Assembly (NCBI RefSeq): GCF_012927185.1
Contig: NZ_JABBGB010000001.1
Span: 868,001 to 932,000, forward strand
DNA from: Pseudoflavitalea sp. G-6-1-2
GTDB lineage: Bacteria; Bacteroidota; Bacteroidia; Chitinophagales; Chitinophagaceae
Reading direction: 5' to 3'
Length of the DNA stretch: 64,000 nucleotides
In this document: positions 9,332 through 17,961 of the stretch, piece after piece
Layout: the number at the start of each line of letters is the position of its first letter
How positions within the stretch are numbered: the first letter of the stretch is position 1
Notes under the pieces: model-generated
Database searches by the model: none
Told to the model about the DNA's origin: nothing
What the model saw: the letters and a program-made list of their open reading frames with translations, nothing else
Program-made: the position numbers and the translations under genes

Positions 9332-9339
9332 CAAAATTA
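9332..9339 (-). promoter_or_regulatory. -7 promoter element (TAATTTTG) of the GH3-type gene
   Basis: The minus strand reads TAATTTTG, a full match to TAnnTTTG, 29 bp before the GH3 start and overlapping the end of the GT2 gene. It suggests GH3 can be transcribed separately from the upstream glycosyltransferase. Confidence 0.45.
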
Positions 9340-10500
9340 AGGGTTTAAATGCATTTCGGACAGTAATTTGAAGAGAATCACCTCTCCCTGCCTTTCTTTG
9401 GAAGCGCTGCCCACCGCGCATTCTGTGCCGCTTCCATGCACAAAAGCACGTTTGCCGGAACCTGTTTTGCCGATGCTGCCGATCAGTTCGGTGAACGGAT
9501 AGCCAGGCCCTTCGCAATAGATCAACACGGCTGCCTGATTGGGATCGTTGGTAATTTTGTCTTCTCCCAACCCTCTCATGATGGCCTTTACTGCCTGTTC
9601 GTCTCCAGTAACCGCTATAGTTTCTTTTGTGCTCAAAGCAGGTACCGGTGCAGGTTTCAGCTGTATCAGGCTGCGGATGGCTATCATCCCTTTCAGCAAC
9701 ATCACATAGAACCAGGCTCCCACTCCTTTATAGTGCTTGCGCACGTACAGGATCATCGCTTCATAGAACCTGCGCACATAGCGTATATCTTTTAACGTAC
9801 TTTCTCCCTTAAAATGTATGATGCTGGTGTCTGCACAATAAAAATTTTCGTACCCAGCCTGTTTGATTCGGTAACTCAGGTCGATATCCTCGGCATACAT
9901 AAAGAATCTTTCGTCGAAACCACCGGTTTTATCGAGCACAACCTTCCTTGTGAGCATAAAAGCGCCTGCCAGTACATCCACAACATTATTCCGGTTTTCG
10001 GGCAAATGGCCCATGTAATAACGGGCAAATACCCGCGAAGCCGGAAACAATCTGATCAATCCCCCCAGTTTACAGAAAGACACCCACGGTGTAGGAAACC
10101 CCCTCTTCGACTCTGGTAAATATTTTCCTCCACCGTCGATCATGCGAACTCCCAGCGCGCCGATCTGCTGCTGCCGCTGCATCTGGCCGATGCAGACAGT
10201 GAAACAATCCTCTCCAACAATAGTATCGGGATTCAGGAAAAGTATAAACTCCCCTTTGCACAATGGCAATGCCTGATTATTCGCACGGCCAAAGCCCGCA
10301 TTTTCGGGATTCTGTATAAATATTACCGAAGGAAATTTCGGAGCAAGCGCTTCGATGCTTCCGTCTGTACTCAGATTATCTACCACTATCACTTCACACT
10401 GGCCCTTTGGCAGCCTGCCGGCAGCCTTCATCACCGAACAGAGGCACTGTTCGAGAAAGTGTTTTACGTTGTAGTTTACAATAATTACAGACAGCAACAT
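9337..10500 (-). CDS. GT2 glycosyltransferase with C-terminal extension
   Basis: A 387-residue protein whose first 250 residues are a rhamnosyltransferase-like GT-A domain: VIIVNYNVKHFLEQCL, VVDNLSTDGS, the metal-binding region in LFLNPDT, and GFDERFFMYAEDIDLSYR. A hydrophobic stretch at about 258-275 may lie at the membrane. The final 90 residues (from about ALSTKETIAVTGDEQ) form an alpha/beta-like extension, not part of the usual GT2 domain, that reads like a small Rossmann-type segment. The glycan it builds is unknown. It is divergent from the inositol-monophosphatase gene. Confidence 0.88.
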   Translation of the reverse strand: MLLSVIIVNYNVKHFLEQCLCSVMKAAGRLPKGQCEVIVVDNLSTDGSIEALAPKFPSVIFIQNPENAGFGRANNQALPLCKGEFILFLNPDTIVGEDCFTVCIGQMQRQQQIGALGVRMIDGGGKYLPESKRGFPTPWVSFCKLGGLIRLFPASRVFARYYMGHLPENRNNVVDVLAGAFMLTRKVVLDKTGGFDERFFMYAEDIDLSYRIKQAGYENFYCADTSIIHFKGESTLKDIRYVRRFYEAMILYVRKHYKGVGAWFYVMLLKGMIAIRSLIQLKPAPVPALSTKETIAVTGDEQAVKAIMRGLGEDKITNDPNQAAVLIYCEGPGYPFTELIGSIGKTGSGKRAFVHGSGTECAVGSASKERQGEVILFKLLSEMHLNP

Positions 10501-10537
10501 GATATTACGAAAATAACCAGTTTCTTCAACAACAACC

Positions 10538-10545
10538 TATCTTTG
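10538..10545 (+). promoter_or_regulatory. -7 promoter element (TATCTTTG), only 4 bp from the ATG
   Basis: TATCTTTG matches TAnnTTTG and ends 4 bp before the ATG at 10550. If used, the transcript would start at or next to the start codon (leaderless). No -33 TTTG is seen at the expected place. Confidence 0.4.
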
Positions 10546-10549
10546 CTCC

Positions 10550-11326
10550 ATGTTAAAGGAAACCCTTTTGAATGCCACCGAAGCGGGGGCAGCAGTGCTG
10601 CAACACTACTTCAACAGCAAAAACCTGCAGATAAGCCACAAAGAAGGTATCAACAATCTCGTAACCGAAGCGGATCATGCATCGGAGAAAGCGATACTGG
10701 AAAGTATCCGTGCCTCTTTCCCCGATCATTATATCCTCAGCGAAGAAACGGGTGAGATAATAATGGACAGTGAGTACAAGTGGATCATCGACCCTATCGA
10801 TGGTACCATCAACTTCGCTCATGGCATTCCCATCTGCTGCGTTTCAATAGGCCTCGAAAAAAATGGCGAAATGATTCTTGGAGCGGTTTACAATCCCTTC
10901 CTCAAAGAATTCTATGTTGCCGAAAAAGGAAAAGGCGCCACACTCAACAGCGATCAGATCCACGTAAGCACGGAGTCTGAAGTACTGAAAAGCTGTTTGG
11001 TAACCGGTTTCCCTTACACGTATCTGAATCAGCCCAATGGCCCGCTCGAAGCGTTCGGCCGTTTCATCCGCGCAGGAATTCCTGTTCGCCGTCTCGGTTC
11101 AGCCGCCATGGATCTGTGCTGGGTTGCCGCCGGAAGATTCGATGGTTTCTATGAGCACAAACTCCAGGCATGGGACAGCGCCGCCGGTTTCCTCATCGTA
11201 GAAGAAGCGGGTGGTAAAGTAACCGACTTCAAAGGCAATTACTACAGCCCGCATCAGCCGCAGATTGTAGCAACCAATGGAAAGATCCACAACGAATTGC
11301 TCAAATGGATCAATGATCAGCAATAA
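10550..11326 (+). CDS. Inositol monophosphatase family phosphatase
   Basis: A 258-residue Mg2+-dependent phosphatase. The metal-binding residues are in SEETG (E65/E66), DPIDGTINFAHGIP (D81, D84) and AWDSAAGFLIVEEAGG near residue 207. Substrates in this family include myo-inositol-1-phosphate, fructose-1,6-bisphosphate, histidinol phosphate and 3'-phosphoadenosine 5'-phosphate, and sequence alone does not separate these. The ThiL gene follows after 11 bp, so the two are probably co-transcribed, although no functional link is known. Confidence 0.92.
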   Translation: MLKETLLNATEAGAAVLQHYFNSKNLQISHKEGINNLVTEADHASEKAILESIRASFPDHYILSEETGEIIMDSEYKWIIDPIDGTINFAHGIPICCVSIGLEKNGEMILGAVYNPFLKEFYVAEKGKGATLNSDQIHVSTESEVLKSCLVTGFPYTYLNQPNGPLEAFGRFIRAGIPVRRLGSAAMDLCWVAAGRFDGFYEHKLQAWDSAAGFLIVEEAGGKVTDFKGNYYSPHQPQIVATNGKIHNELLKWINDQQ

Positions 11327-11337
11327 AATTTTTTGCA

Positions 11338-12375
11338 ATGAGTGAAGAACGTACAGAAATATCCACGTTAGGTGAGTTCGGTTTGATCGATCACCTCACT
11401 AAAAACATAGAGATCCACAATGCCTCCACCGTTCTGGGTGTAGGTGACGATGCAGCCGTGATCGATCATTTCGGTAAACAAACCGTGGTCACCACAGATA
11501 TGTTGATCGAAGGCGTTCACTTCGACCTGATGTATACCCCGCTGAAACACCTGGGATACAAAAGCGTGATTGTGAACCTCAGCGATATCTACGCTATGAA
11601 TGCTACTCCCACGCAAATCACCATAGCGCTGGGTTTCAGCAGCCGCTTCAGTCTCGAAGCACTCGACGAATTCTACGAAGGCGTATATGCCGCCTGCGAT
11701 AAATATGGTGTTGACCTCATCGGAGGAGATACCTGCACTTCACAGAAAGGATTGATAATTTCGGTTACTGCTATCGGTGAAGTAAGTCCGGGTAATTTCG
11801 TAAAACGCAGCACTGCACAAAAAGGCGACCTGCTTTGCTGCAGCGGCGATCTCGGCGCTGCCTATGTAGGACTGCTCTTTCTCGAAAGGGAAAAGAAGAT
11901 CTATCTGGAACATCCGCAGCTGCAGCCCGATCTGGAAAATGAATCATACGTAATCGGTCGCCTGCTGAAACCCGAAGCACGGAAAGATATTATCGAGTTC
12001 CTCGAACAGAACAATATCAAACCCACTTCCATGATCGACATCAGCGATGGTCTCAGCTCGGAGATCCTGCATCTCTGCAAGCAGAGCCAGCTGGGTGTAG
12101 TATTGTATGAAGATAAAATTCCTTTTTCGGAAGATATGAAGCGTGCCGCCTTCAAATTCGAGATCGACCCCACCGCCTGTGCACTCAGCGGCGGAGAAGA
12201 TTATGAATTACTCTTCACGCTCCCACAATCTGAATACGATAAACTCGTTTTGAATGAACAGATCAGCGTTATCGGTTACATGACGGAACCGGAACAAGGC
12301 GCTAAGATCATCACCAAAGGAGGTCATACGCACCCCATCACCGCACAGGGATGGAATGCTTTCAAAGGCCGCTGA
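11338..12375 (+). CDS. thiL: Thiamine-monophosphate kinase
   Basis: A 345-residue ThiL of normal length. It shows the N-terminal GVGDDAAVI motif, TTDMLIEGVHFDL, the nucleotide-binding LIGGDTCTS, and DISDGLSSEI followed by GGEDYELLFTL. ThiL phosphorylates thiamine monophosphate to thiamine diphosphate, the last step of cofactor synthesis, in the cytoplasm. No other thi gene or TPP riboswitch is visible nearby, so regulation by thiamine is not evident here. Confidence 0.95.
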   Translation: MSEERTEISTLGEFGLIDHLTKNIEIHNASTVLGVGDDAAVIDHFGKQTVVTTDMLIEGVHFDLMYTPLKHLGYKSVIVNLSDIYAMNATPTQITIALGFSSRFSLEALDEFYEGVYAACDKYGVDLIGGDTCTSQKGLIISVTAIGEVSPGNFVKRSTAQKGDLLCCSGDLGAAYVGLLFLEREKKIYLEHPQLQPDLENESYVIGRLLKPEARKDIIEFLEQNNIKPTSMIDISDGLSSEILHLCKQSQLGVVLYEDKIPFSEDMKRAAFKFEIDPTACALSGGEDYELLFTLPQSEYDKLVLNEQISVIGYMTEPEQGAKIITKGGHTHPITAQGWNAFKGR

Positions 12376-12390
12376 TAAACGGATTTTTTC

Positions 12391-13953
12391 ATGTGCAACC
12401 GGATTGCAGCATTGTTTTTAGCTCTGATCGGATTGGCGGTTACCAGCTGCTCGTCCAGACATGCTTTTGATCCCAACAGAAAGTTTGCACCCGAAAAGCT
12501 CCGGCAGGATTACACGCTCTTCAGAAACATTCTCGAAGAGAGCCATCCCAGCTTATATTGGTTTACGCCGAAAGACAGTATGGACCTGTATTTCAGCAAT
12601 GGCTTCAATCAGCTTACAGATAGCATGACCGAACCACAGTTCCGCAATGTGATCAGCACCGTGATCTCGAAAGTGAAATGTGGCCATACCTCGGTCCGCT
12701 ATTCAAAAAAATACTCGGCTTATATCGATACTGCCCGCCAGCGGATGTTCCCTTTTACCGTAAAAGTATTTGGGCCCGATTCGATGGCGGTAGTGTCGAA
12801 CCTCAATCGCCGCGATTCCATACTCAAACGCGGAACAGTGGTTACAGCCATCGATGGACGAAGCACCACCAGCCTGATCGATACATTTTCGAATTATCTA
12901 CAAAGCGACGGCAATATCGAAACCGGCAAATGGCAGATGATCAGCAACCGCAATTCATTCGGCAATCTCTATCGCGCGGTATACGGATTGAACGATACTT
13001 TCAAAGTTGACTATATCGACAGCAACGGATTTGCTCAAAGCACCGTCGTAGCTGCATTTGATCCACCAAAAAAAGTGGCAGAGAAAAAACCGGAGGGGGG
13101 CAAACCTGCGAAACCAGCTACACCCGCTCCCAAAACTCCGAAAGAAAAACCGGAACCAAAGTCTGTTACGCTCAATGCCACCCGCAATGTGCAGATCGAT
13201 ACCACACTCCGGTCTGCTTACATGACGGTGAATACTTTTGCCAGAGGATATCGCCTGAGATCTTTCTTCCGCAGAACATTCCGTGAGCTGAAACGCAGAG
13301 ACATCAAATACCTCGCCATCGACGTCCGCAATAATGGCGGAGGTGATGCAGGCATGTCTACCCTGCTCACCAAATACCTGGTGAACAAAAAATTCAAGCT
13401 GGCCGATTCGCTGTACACCACAAAAAGAAGCAGCAAGTACAGCAAGCATATCGAACTGCAGAAACTGTATTGGTTGTGGACGCAGCTGGTAACACATAAA
13501 GCCGCTGACGGAAAATATCATTTCGGCTTTTTCGAGCGGCATTACTTCAAACCGAAGAAGCGTAGCCATTTCGATGGACAGGTATACATTCTCACCGGCG
13601 GGAATTCCTTTTCTGCTACAACACTTTTTGCAAAAGCCATTCAGGGGCAACCGAACGTAAAAGTTGTTGGCGAAGAAACAGGGGGTGGAGCCTATGGCAA
13701 TACTGCCTGGATGATACCAGATGTAACATTGCCGAATACGCATGTACGATTCAGACTGCCAAGATTCAAACTTATCATGGATACTTCGCTGGTGAAAGCC
13801 GGAAGAGGCATTATGCCGGATATCGAAGTGGGAATTTCCAGCTCGATGATAAAACGTGGTGTTGATCCGAAACTCGCCGTGGTGGCGCGCATCATCAGAG
13901 ACAGCGCGAGAGCGGATGCAAGCAAAATGTCTTCAAAGTCTTCAGCAAATTAA
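12391..13953 (+). CDS. S41 family peptidase, lipoprotein
   Basis: A 520-residue exported C-terminal-processing-type protease. A lipoprotein signal peptide ends at LAVTSC (Cys20). Residues about 25-110 form an N-terminal helical region, about 115-200 a PDZ-like domain, and about 228-262 a low-complexity Lys/Pro/Ala linker (KPAKPATPAPKTPKEKPEP). The S41 catalytic domain follows, with YLAIDVRNNGGG and the nucleophile Ser in GGNSFSATT. The EETGGGAYG segment is the usual substrate-binding region. It is likely a periplasmic or outer-membrane lipoprotein protease with unknown substrate. The 3' end overlaps the convergent nitrilase gene by 4 bp. Confidence 0.88.
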   Translation: MCNRIAALFLALIGLAVTSCSSRHAFDPNRKFAPEKLRQDYTLFRNILEESHPSLYWFTPKDSMDLYFSNGFNQLTDSMTEPQFRNVISTVISKVKCGHTSVRYSKKYSAYIDTARQRMFPFTVKVFGPDSMAVVSNLNRRDSILKRGTVVTAIDGRSTTSLIDTFSNYLQSDGNIETGKWQMISNRNSFGNLYRAVYGLNDTFKVDYIDSNGFAQSTVVAAFDPPKKVAEKKPEGGKPAKPATPAPKTPKEKPEPKSVTLNATRNVQIDTTLRSAYMTVNTFARGYRLRSFFRRTFRELKRRDIKYLAIDVRNNGGGDAGMSTLLTKYLVNKKFKLADSLYTTKRSSKYSKHIELQKLYWLWTQLVTHKAADGKYHFGFFERHYFKPKKRSHFDGQVYILTGGNSFSATTLFAKAIQGQPNVKVVGEETGGGAYGNTAWMIPDVTLPNTHVRFRLPRFKLIMDTSLVKAGRGIMPDIEVGISSSMIKRGVDPKLAVVARIIRDSARADASKMSSKSSAN

Positions 13954-14747
13954 GTCAGCAGATTAAACTCGTCGCCATCCTGCAAAAACGGGAGTTTTGT
14001 TCTCACTTCATTCAACTGATCGCGTTTAAGCGTCACCGTTATGATGCCTTCGTCATGCACTAAAGTTTGCATCACAGTTCCCATAGGATCCACTACCATA
14101 CTGTCTCCGCTGTGATAGATCTGATTTCCGTCGTTACCGATTCTGTTCACTCCCGCAACAAAACATTGGTTTTCTATCGCGCGGGCCTGCAGTAAAGTTT
14201 TCCATGCATGATTGCGGCGTTCGGGCCAGTTGGCCACATACACCAGCAGATCATATTCAGGTGATCCGTCTTCCGTATCGGGGCTTTGCCTTGCCCACAC
14301 AGGGAAACGAAGATCATAGCAAACCATCAGATTTACTTTCCATCCGTTCACTGCAGCGATCAGGCGGCGGCCGCCCGGAGCATAATGTTCATGTTCGTTG
14401 GCAAAAGCGAAGAGATGTCGTTTATCATAAAAACCCGATTGTCCGTTTGGCAACATCCATACCAGACGATTATGATAATTTCCTTCTTCTTCAATCATCA
14501 GGCTACCGGCGAGTATCACTTTGCGTTCTGCGGAAATACGTTTCATCCACTCTACCGTTGGGCCATGCATGGTTTCGGCGAGAGATTCAGGTTTCATGCT
14601 GAACCCCGTGCTGAACATTTCGGGCAGCAGAATAATATGTGTTTTTTCTTTTATGCTATTGATCTTCTGCCCGAACATTTCGAGATTGGCCTCTTTGTTC
14701 TCCCAATGAAGATCAGACTGGATAAGGGATATGATGAGATCAGACAT
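13950..14747 (-). CDS. Nitrilase-superfamily amidase (omega-amidase-like)
   Basis: A 265-residue carbon-nitrogen hydrolase with the complete Glu-Lys-Cys triad: E43 in LLPEMFSTGF, K109 in YDKRHLFAF and C143 in MVCYDLRFPVW. Length and motifs match the YafV/omega-amidase branch, which hydrolyses alpha-ketoglutaramate or ketosuccinamate as a repair step. It probably shares a strand and transcription unit with the upstream glucosidase gene, 26 bp away, but no shared pathway is obvious. Confidence 0.88.
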   Translation of the reverse strand: MSDLIISLIQSDLHWENKEANLEMFGQKINSIKEKTHIILLPEMFSTGFSMKPESLAETMHGPTVEWMKRISAERKVILAGSLMIEEEGNYHNRLVWMLPNGQSGFYDKRHLFAFANEHEHYAPGGRRLIAAVNGWKVNLMVCYDLRFPVWARQSPDTEDGSPEYDLLVYVANWPERRNHAWKTLLQARAIENQCFVAGVNRIGNDGNQIYHSGDSMVVDPMGTVMQTLVHDEGIITVTLKRDQLNEVRTKLPFLQDGDEFNLLT

Positions 14748-14773
14748 AACTTTTCAATTTCTTCGATCTAAAG

Positions 14774-17389
14774 TTACTGCTTATTCAGCTCTTTGATGAG
14801 GGATGCTACGAGGGCCGTCCAGCCTGTCTGATGCGAAGCACCCAGTCCACTTCCGTTATCGCCGTGGAAATATTCGTAGAACAGCACCAGTTCTTCATTG
14901 CCCGGTTGTTTGTAGAACCAATTGTAATTGCCGTAGATGGCACGATTGCCTTCGCCGCTATTTTCAAAAAGTTGTACCAGACGGGCAGTGAGTGCATCGG
15001 CCACCTGATTGAGATTCAGCTGAACGCCGCTTCCGGTGGGATATTCAACCATCAGCTCATTTCCGTAAAAATCGCCGAAACGGCGGATACTCGAAATAAT
15101 GATGTAGTTGATCGGCATCCACACCGGCCCGCGCCAATTGGAGTTTCCTCCGTAGAAATCTGAAGTGGAGTCGCCGGGATCGTATTGAATATGGTAGTTG
15201 GTTCCATCGATCTGAATGCTGAACGGATGGTTCTCGTGATACTTGCTCAATGCACGGATACCACCATCAGAAAGGAACTGCGCTTCGTCGAGCAATCTTT
15301 GCAGCAGCTGCACCAGCTTATCGCGCGGAACCAGCGACAGCAATATCTGATCTCCTTCTTTCTTTTCTTCGTTCGGCCAGAAGCGGCCGTTCTTCAGTCG
15401 GTAATTTTCAAACCAGCTGATGCGTTTTTTGAAATCGCTCAGTTTATCGAGTGTTTTCTTTTCGATGATGGATACTGCAAAAAGCGAGGTCAGTCCAACA
15501 ATGGAGTATACGCGCAAATGCAGTGGTGTAGCGCCTGAGAGCGAAAGTGTATCGTAAAAGAATTTGTCTTCGGCATTCCACATTCCCTGTTCATTGAGCG
15601 CTTCGGCGATGAGTACGAAGTGTTCGAAGAAGCGAGTGGCGGCGTCTTCAAAGGAATCGTCTTTCATGGCAATCTCCAAAGCGATCTCCATCATGTTGAG
15701 TGCATACATGCCCATCCAGCTGGTGCCGTCTGCCTGTTCGAGCTGCATGGCGCCGGGTATTACACTGCTTCGGTTGAACACGCCGATATTGTCGAGGCCA
15801 AGGAATCCGCCTTCAAACATATTATTGCCGTTGGGATCTTTCCGGTTGATCCACCAGGTGAAATTCACGATCAGCTTTTGGAAAACCCGTTTCAGAAATG
15901 CAATATCGCCTTTGCCTGTATTGCTCTTTTCAATGCGATACACCTGCAATGCAGCCCAGGCTTGCACGGGAGGGTTCACATCACTGAAGTTCCATTCGTA
16001 AGCGGGAATTTGTCCATCGGGTTTCATATACCATTCGCGCATGATCAGCGTGAGCTGATGTTTGGCGAATGTAGGATCTACCATTGCCATGGGGATGCAC
16101 TGAAAAGCCAGGTCCCATGCGGCATACCAGGGGTACTCCCATTTATCGGGCATGGAAATGATATCCTGATTTTTGAGATGCTTCCAATCGTGATTGCGTC
16201 CGGTGAGTTTGCCGGGATTAACCGGACTGATACCGTCGCTCGATGTAAGCCATTTTTCCACATCGAAATGATAGAACTGTTTATTCCACAGCAATCCGGC
16301 CAATGCCTGCCGTTGTATGTTTCTGGTAACCGGGTTCGGATTATTGCCGAGCAGTACATTGTAATAATCGTCTGCTTCTTGTTTCCTTTTGGTGAACTTA
16401 TCGGTGAAACCAACGCCAAACGGACTTTCCAGCGATTTATTACTCAGTCTGCAATAGATGGTTCGTTTACCGCCGCCTTCGATATGATAATTGTATACAG
16501 GTGCAAAGCGGGTTCCGGATTTCTTCTGCTGCAGCGCTTCGATATGTTCTTTTCTGATCACTGCATTGTGGAATGCATCTTTGGTGAAGATGCTGTGATT
16601 GGGTCTGCCGGCTACAATCTCGAAGTTGGTTTCGTTGTCCGTCATCCAACCATCGGTGGGTGGCTCATAATAAAAGTAGTATCCGCCGAGTCTTGGATGA
16701 CTGGCTTTTACCGAATGAGCGTCCCTTCGGGTGATCACCGGTTTCTTTTCGGAATCATCTGCCTGCCAGCGATTGTAAAACCAAAGCATGGGAAGCACGG
16801 TAATATCGGCCCCTTCGTGATAGCGGTTGGTGATGTCTATTTTGATGCAGATATCTTTCGCGCTTTCTTTTGCATAGGTAACCAGCACATCGAAATACTG
16901 ATTGTTGTTGAACACACCGGTATCGAGTATCTCGAACTCCGGTTCCAGCCTGCTTCTGCGGCGATTCTCTTCAATCAGTTGATCATATGGAAATGCCTGT
17001 TGCGGATATTTGTACAGGTACTCCATATAATAATGTGTAGGCAGATTATCGAGATAGTAGTAAAGTTCTTTCACATCTTCTCCGTGGTTACCCTGATAAT
17101 TGCCGAGGCCGAATAGCCGCTCTTTCAGAATGCGGTCTTTGCCATTCCAGAGAGCTACGGCGAAACAAAGGTTTTGGAAGAAGTCCGAAATTCCAGCCAG
17201 TCCATCTTCGCCCCAGAGGTAGGCGCGGCAATGGGCGTGATCGAAGGGAAAGTATCCCCAGGCATCACTGTGCTGACTGTAATCTTCACGAACGGTTCCC
17301 CATTGTCTTTCGCTCAGATAGGGGCCCCATTGTTCGAGGGGAATCTTTTTGGAAGCGTTTACGGTTAATCGCTGATGTTCGGCACTCAT
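14774..17389 (-). CDS. Large GH63/MGH1-like glucosidase
   Basis: An 871-residue protein resembling the mannosylglycerate hydrolase-like (MGH1) and GH63 (alpha/alpha)6-barrel glucosidases. Recognisable segments are WGTVREDYSQHSDAWGYFPFDHAHCRAYLWGEDGLAG near the N-terminus, GRNHDWKHLKN, DKWEYPWYAAWDLAFQCIPMAMVDP with a likely catalytic Asp, QIPAYEWNFSDVNPPVQAWA, and NWRGPVWMPINY near the C-terminus. No signal peptide is present, so it is predicted to be cytoplasmic. The natural substrate may be a glucosylated compatible solute or an alpha-glucan, but this is inference. Two terminator hairpins precede it. Confidence 0.85.
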   Translation of the reverse strand: MSAEHQRLTVNASKKIPLEQWGPYLSERQWGTVREDYSQHSDAWGYFPFDHAHCRAYLWGEDGLAGISDFFQNLCFAVALWNGKDRILKERLFGLGNYQGNHGEDVKELYYYLDNLPTHYYMEYLYKYPQQAFPYDQLIEENRRRSRLEPEFEILDTGVFNNNQYFDVLVTYAKESAKDICIKIDITNRYHEGADITVLPMLWFYNRWQADDSEKKPVITRRDAHSVKASHPRLGGYYFYYEPPTDGWMTDNETNFEIVAGRPNHSIFTKDAFHNAVIRKEHIEALQQKKSGTRFAPVYNYHIEGGGKRTIYCRLSNKSLESPFGVGFTDKFTKRKQEADDYYNVLLGNNPNPVTRNIQRQALAGLLWNKQFYHFDVEKWLTSSDGISPVNPGKLTGRNHDWKHLKNQDIISMPDKWEYPWYAAWDLAFQCIPMAMVDPTFAKHQLTLIMREWYMKPDGQIPAYEWNFSDVNPPVQAWAALQVYRIEKSNTGKGDIAFLKRVFQKLIVNFTWWINRKDPNGNNMFEGGFLGLDNIGVFNRSSVIPGAMQLEQADGTSWMGMYALNMMEIALEIAMKDDSFEDAATRFFEHFVLIAEALNEQGMWNAEDKFFYDTLSLSGATPLHLRVYSIVGLTSLFAVSIIEKKTLDKLSDFKKRISWFENYRLKNGRFWPNEEKKEGDQILLSLVPRDKLVQLLQRLLDEAQFLSDGGIRALSKYHENHPFSIQIDGTNYHIQYDPGDSTSDFYGGNSNWRGPVWMPINYIIISSIRRFGDFYGNELMVEYPTGSGVQLNLNQVADALTARLVQLFENSGEGNRAIYGNYNWFYKQPGNEELVLFYEYFHGDNGSGLGASHQTGWTALVASLIKELNKQ

Positions 17390-17484
17390 AACTGAAAATA
17401 GTTAATATGAAAACCAGGCGGGCAATCGTGGCCAATATATCGGCAAGTGTACCATGAAATTAAGGGATTGCGTCTATTACCCGA

Positions 17485-17513
17485 AACAAAAAAGCCTCCC
17501 CGAAGGAAGGCTT
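17485..17513 (-). terminator. Orphan terminator with UUCG tetraloop, minus strand
   Basis: The minus strand reads AAGCCTTCC-TTCG-GGGAGGCTT followed by six T: a 9-bp stem (one G-U pair) closed by a UUCG-type loop. It lies 96 bp upstream of the glucosidase gene rather than behind a gene, so it either ends a short unannotated RNA or acts as an attenuator. Confidence 0.85.
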
Positions 17514-17568
17514 GCCTAAACTATTCCGTAACTACTACTATGATTAGAGAACCCCGCTGACTAAGTTG

Positions 17569-17605
17569 AAAAATAAGGAGTGCCGGACACCCTCACCGGC
17601 ACCCC
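17569..17605 (-). terminator. Second terminator-like hairpin, minus strand
   Basis: The minus strand reads GGGGTGCCGG, a 9-nt loop, then CCGGCACTCC and TTATTTTT: a 10-bp stem with one G-U pair and a T-rich tail. It precedes the UUCG terminator by about 55 bp on the same strand. Confidence 0.65.
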
Positions 17606-17916
17606 TCAACGCACAATTCATTCTTACACAAAACCTCGCTTGCCTGTTATAGCTTCTTTTGATTTCTGATTAGCGAACCGACCGTCAATCATTAATCCAT
17701 TGCAAAAATGCAAACTCCTGCAAAATCCTGCAATAGCATAATGATGTGAGAAATCGGTTCTGCACACTGCTGCGATTTGATTTTTGATAATAGCGGTATG
17801 ATTCCGTCAGAATATTCTTCCACTCATCCCCCAAATCTGCAATGCTTACTACTAAGTGGTATCACATATCTGTGTGGTTTTTCAGGTTCAAAACCCCGAA
17901 AAAATGTGGAGTTGGT

Positions 17917-17924
17917 TATTTTTG
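17917..17924 (+). promoter_or_regulatory. -7 promoter element (TATTTTTG) of the sensor kinase gene
   Basis: TATTTTTG matches TAnnTTTG and lies 37 bp before the TTG start at 17962, which supports that start. No TTTG is seen 19 bp upstream. Confidence 0.45.
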
Positions 17925-17961
17925 ATCACACCCGACGGGTGTATCACTTCAACAGTATCGA

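Larger units (their letters stand above)
17390..17961. other. 572-bp intergenic region with structured minus-strand segment
   Basis: No protein gene is convincing here. On the minus strand, reading toward the glucosidase gene, two terminator-like hairpins follow one another (17605-17569 and 17513-17485) with no annotated gene upstream of them. Two tiny minus-strand ORFs (22 codons at 17692-17624 and 25 codons starting near 17615) are possible but unsupported. A short direct-repeat-like run of TGCAAAA/TGCAAA motifs is at about 17701-17735. The plus strand has a -7 element for the sensor kinase at 17917-17924. Confidence 0.6.

Noticed and set aside
12955-13743. 262-codon minus-strand ORF
   Set aside because: Antisense to the S41 protease catalytic region; Cys- and Phe-rich nonsense composition with no domain.
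15620-17116. Long plus-strand ORF of 498 codons
   Set aside because: It is the antisense shadow of the GH63-like glucosidase, whose minus-strand frame has clear conserved motifs.
17528-17560. Branched-chain amino-acid leader peptide (LIIVVVTE run) before a terminator
   Set aside because: The frame has no ATG, GTG or TTG start between the preceding stop and the Ile/Val run, and the downstream gene is a glucosidase, not an ilv or leu gene.
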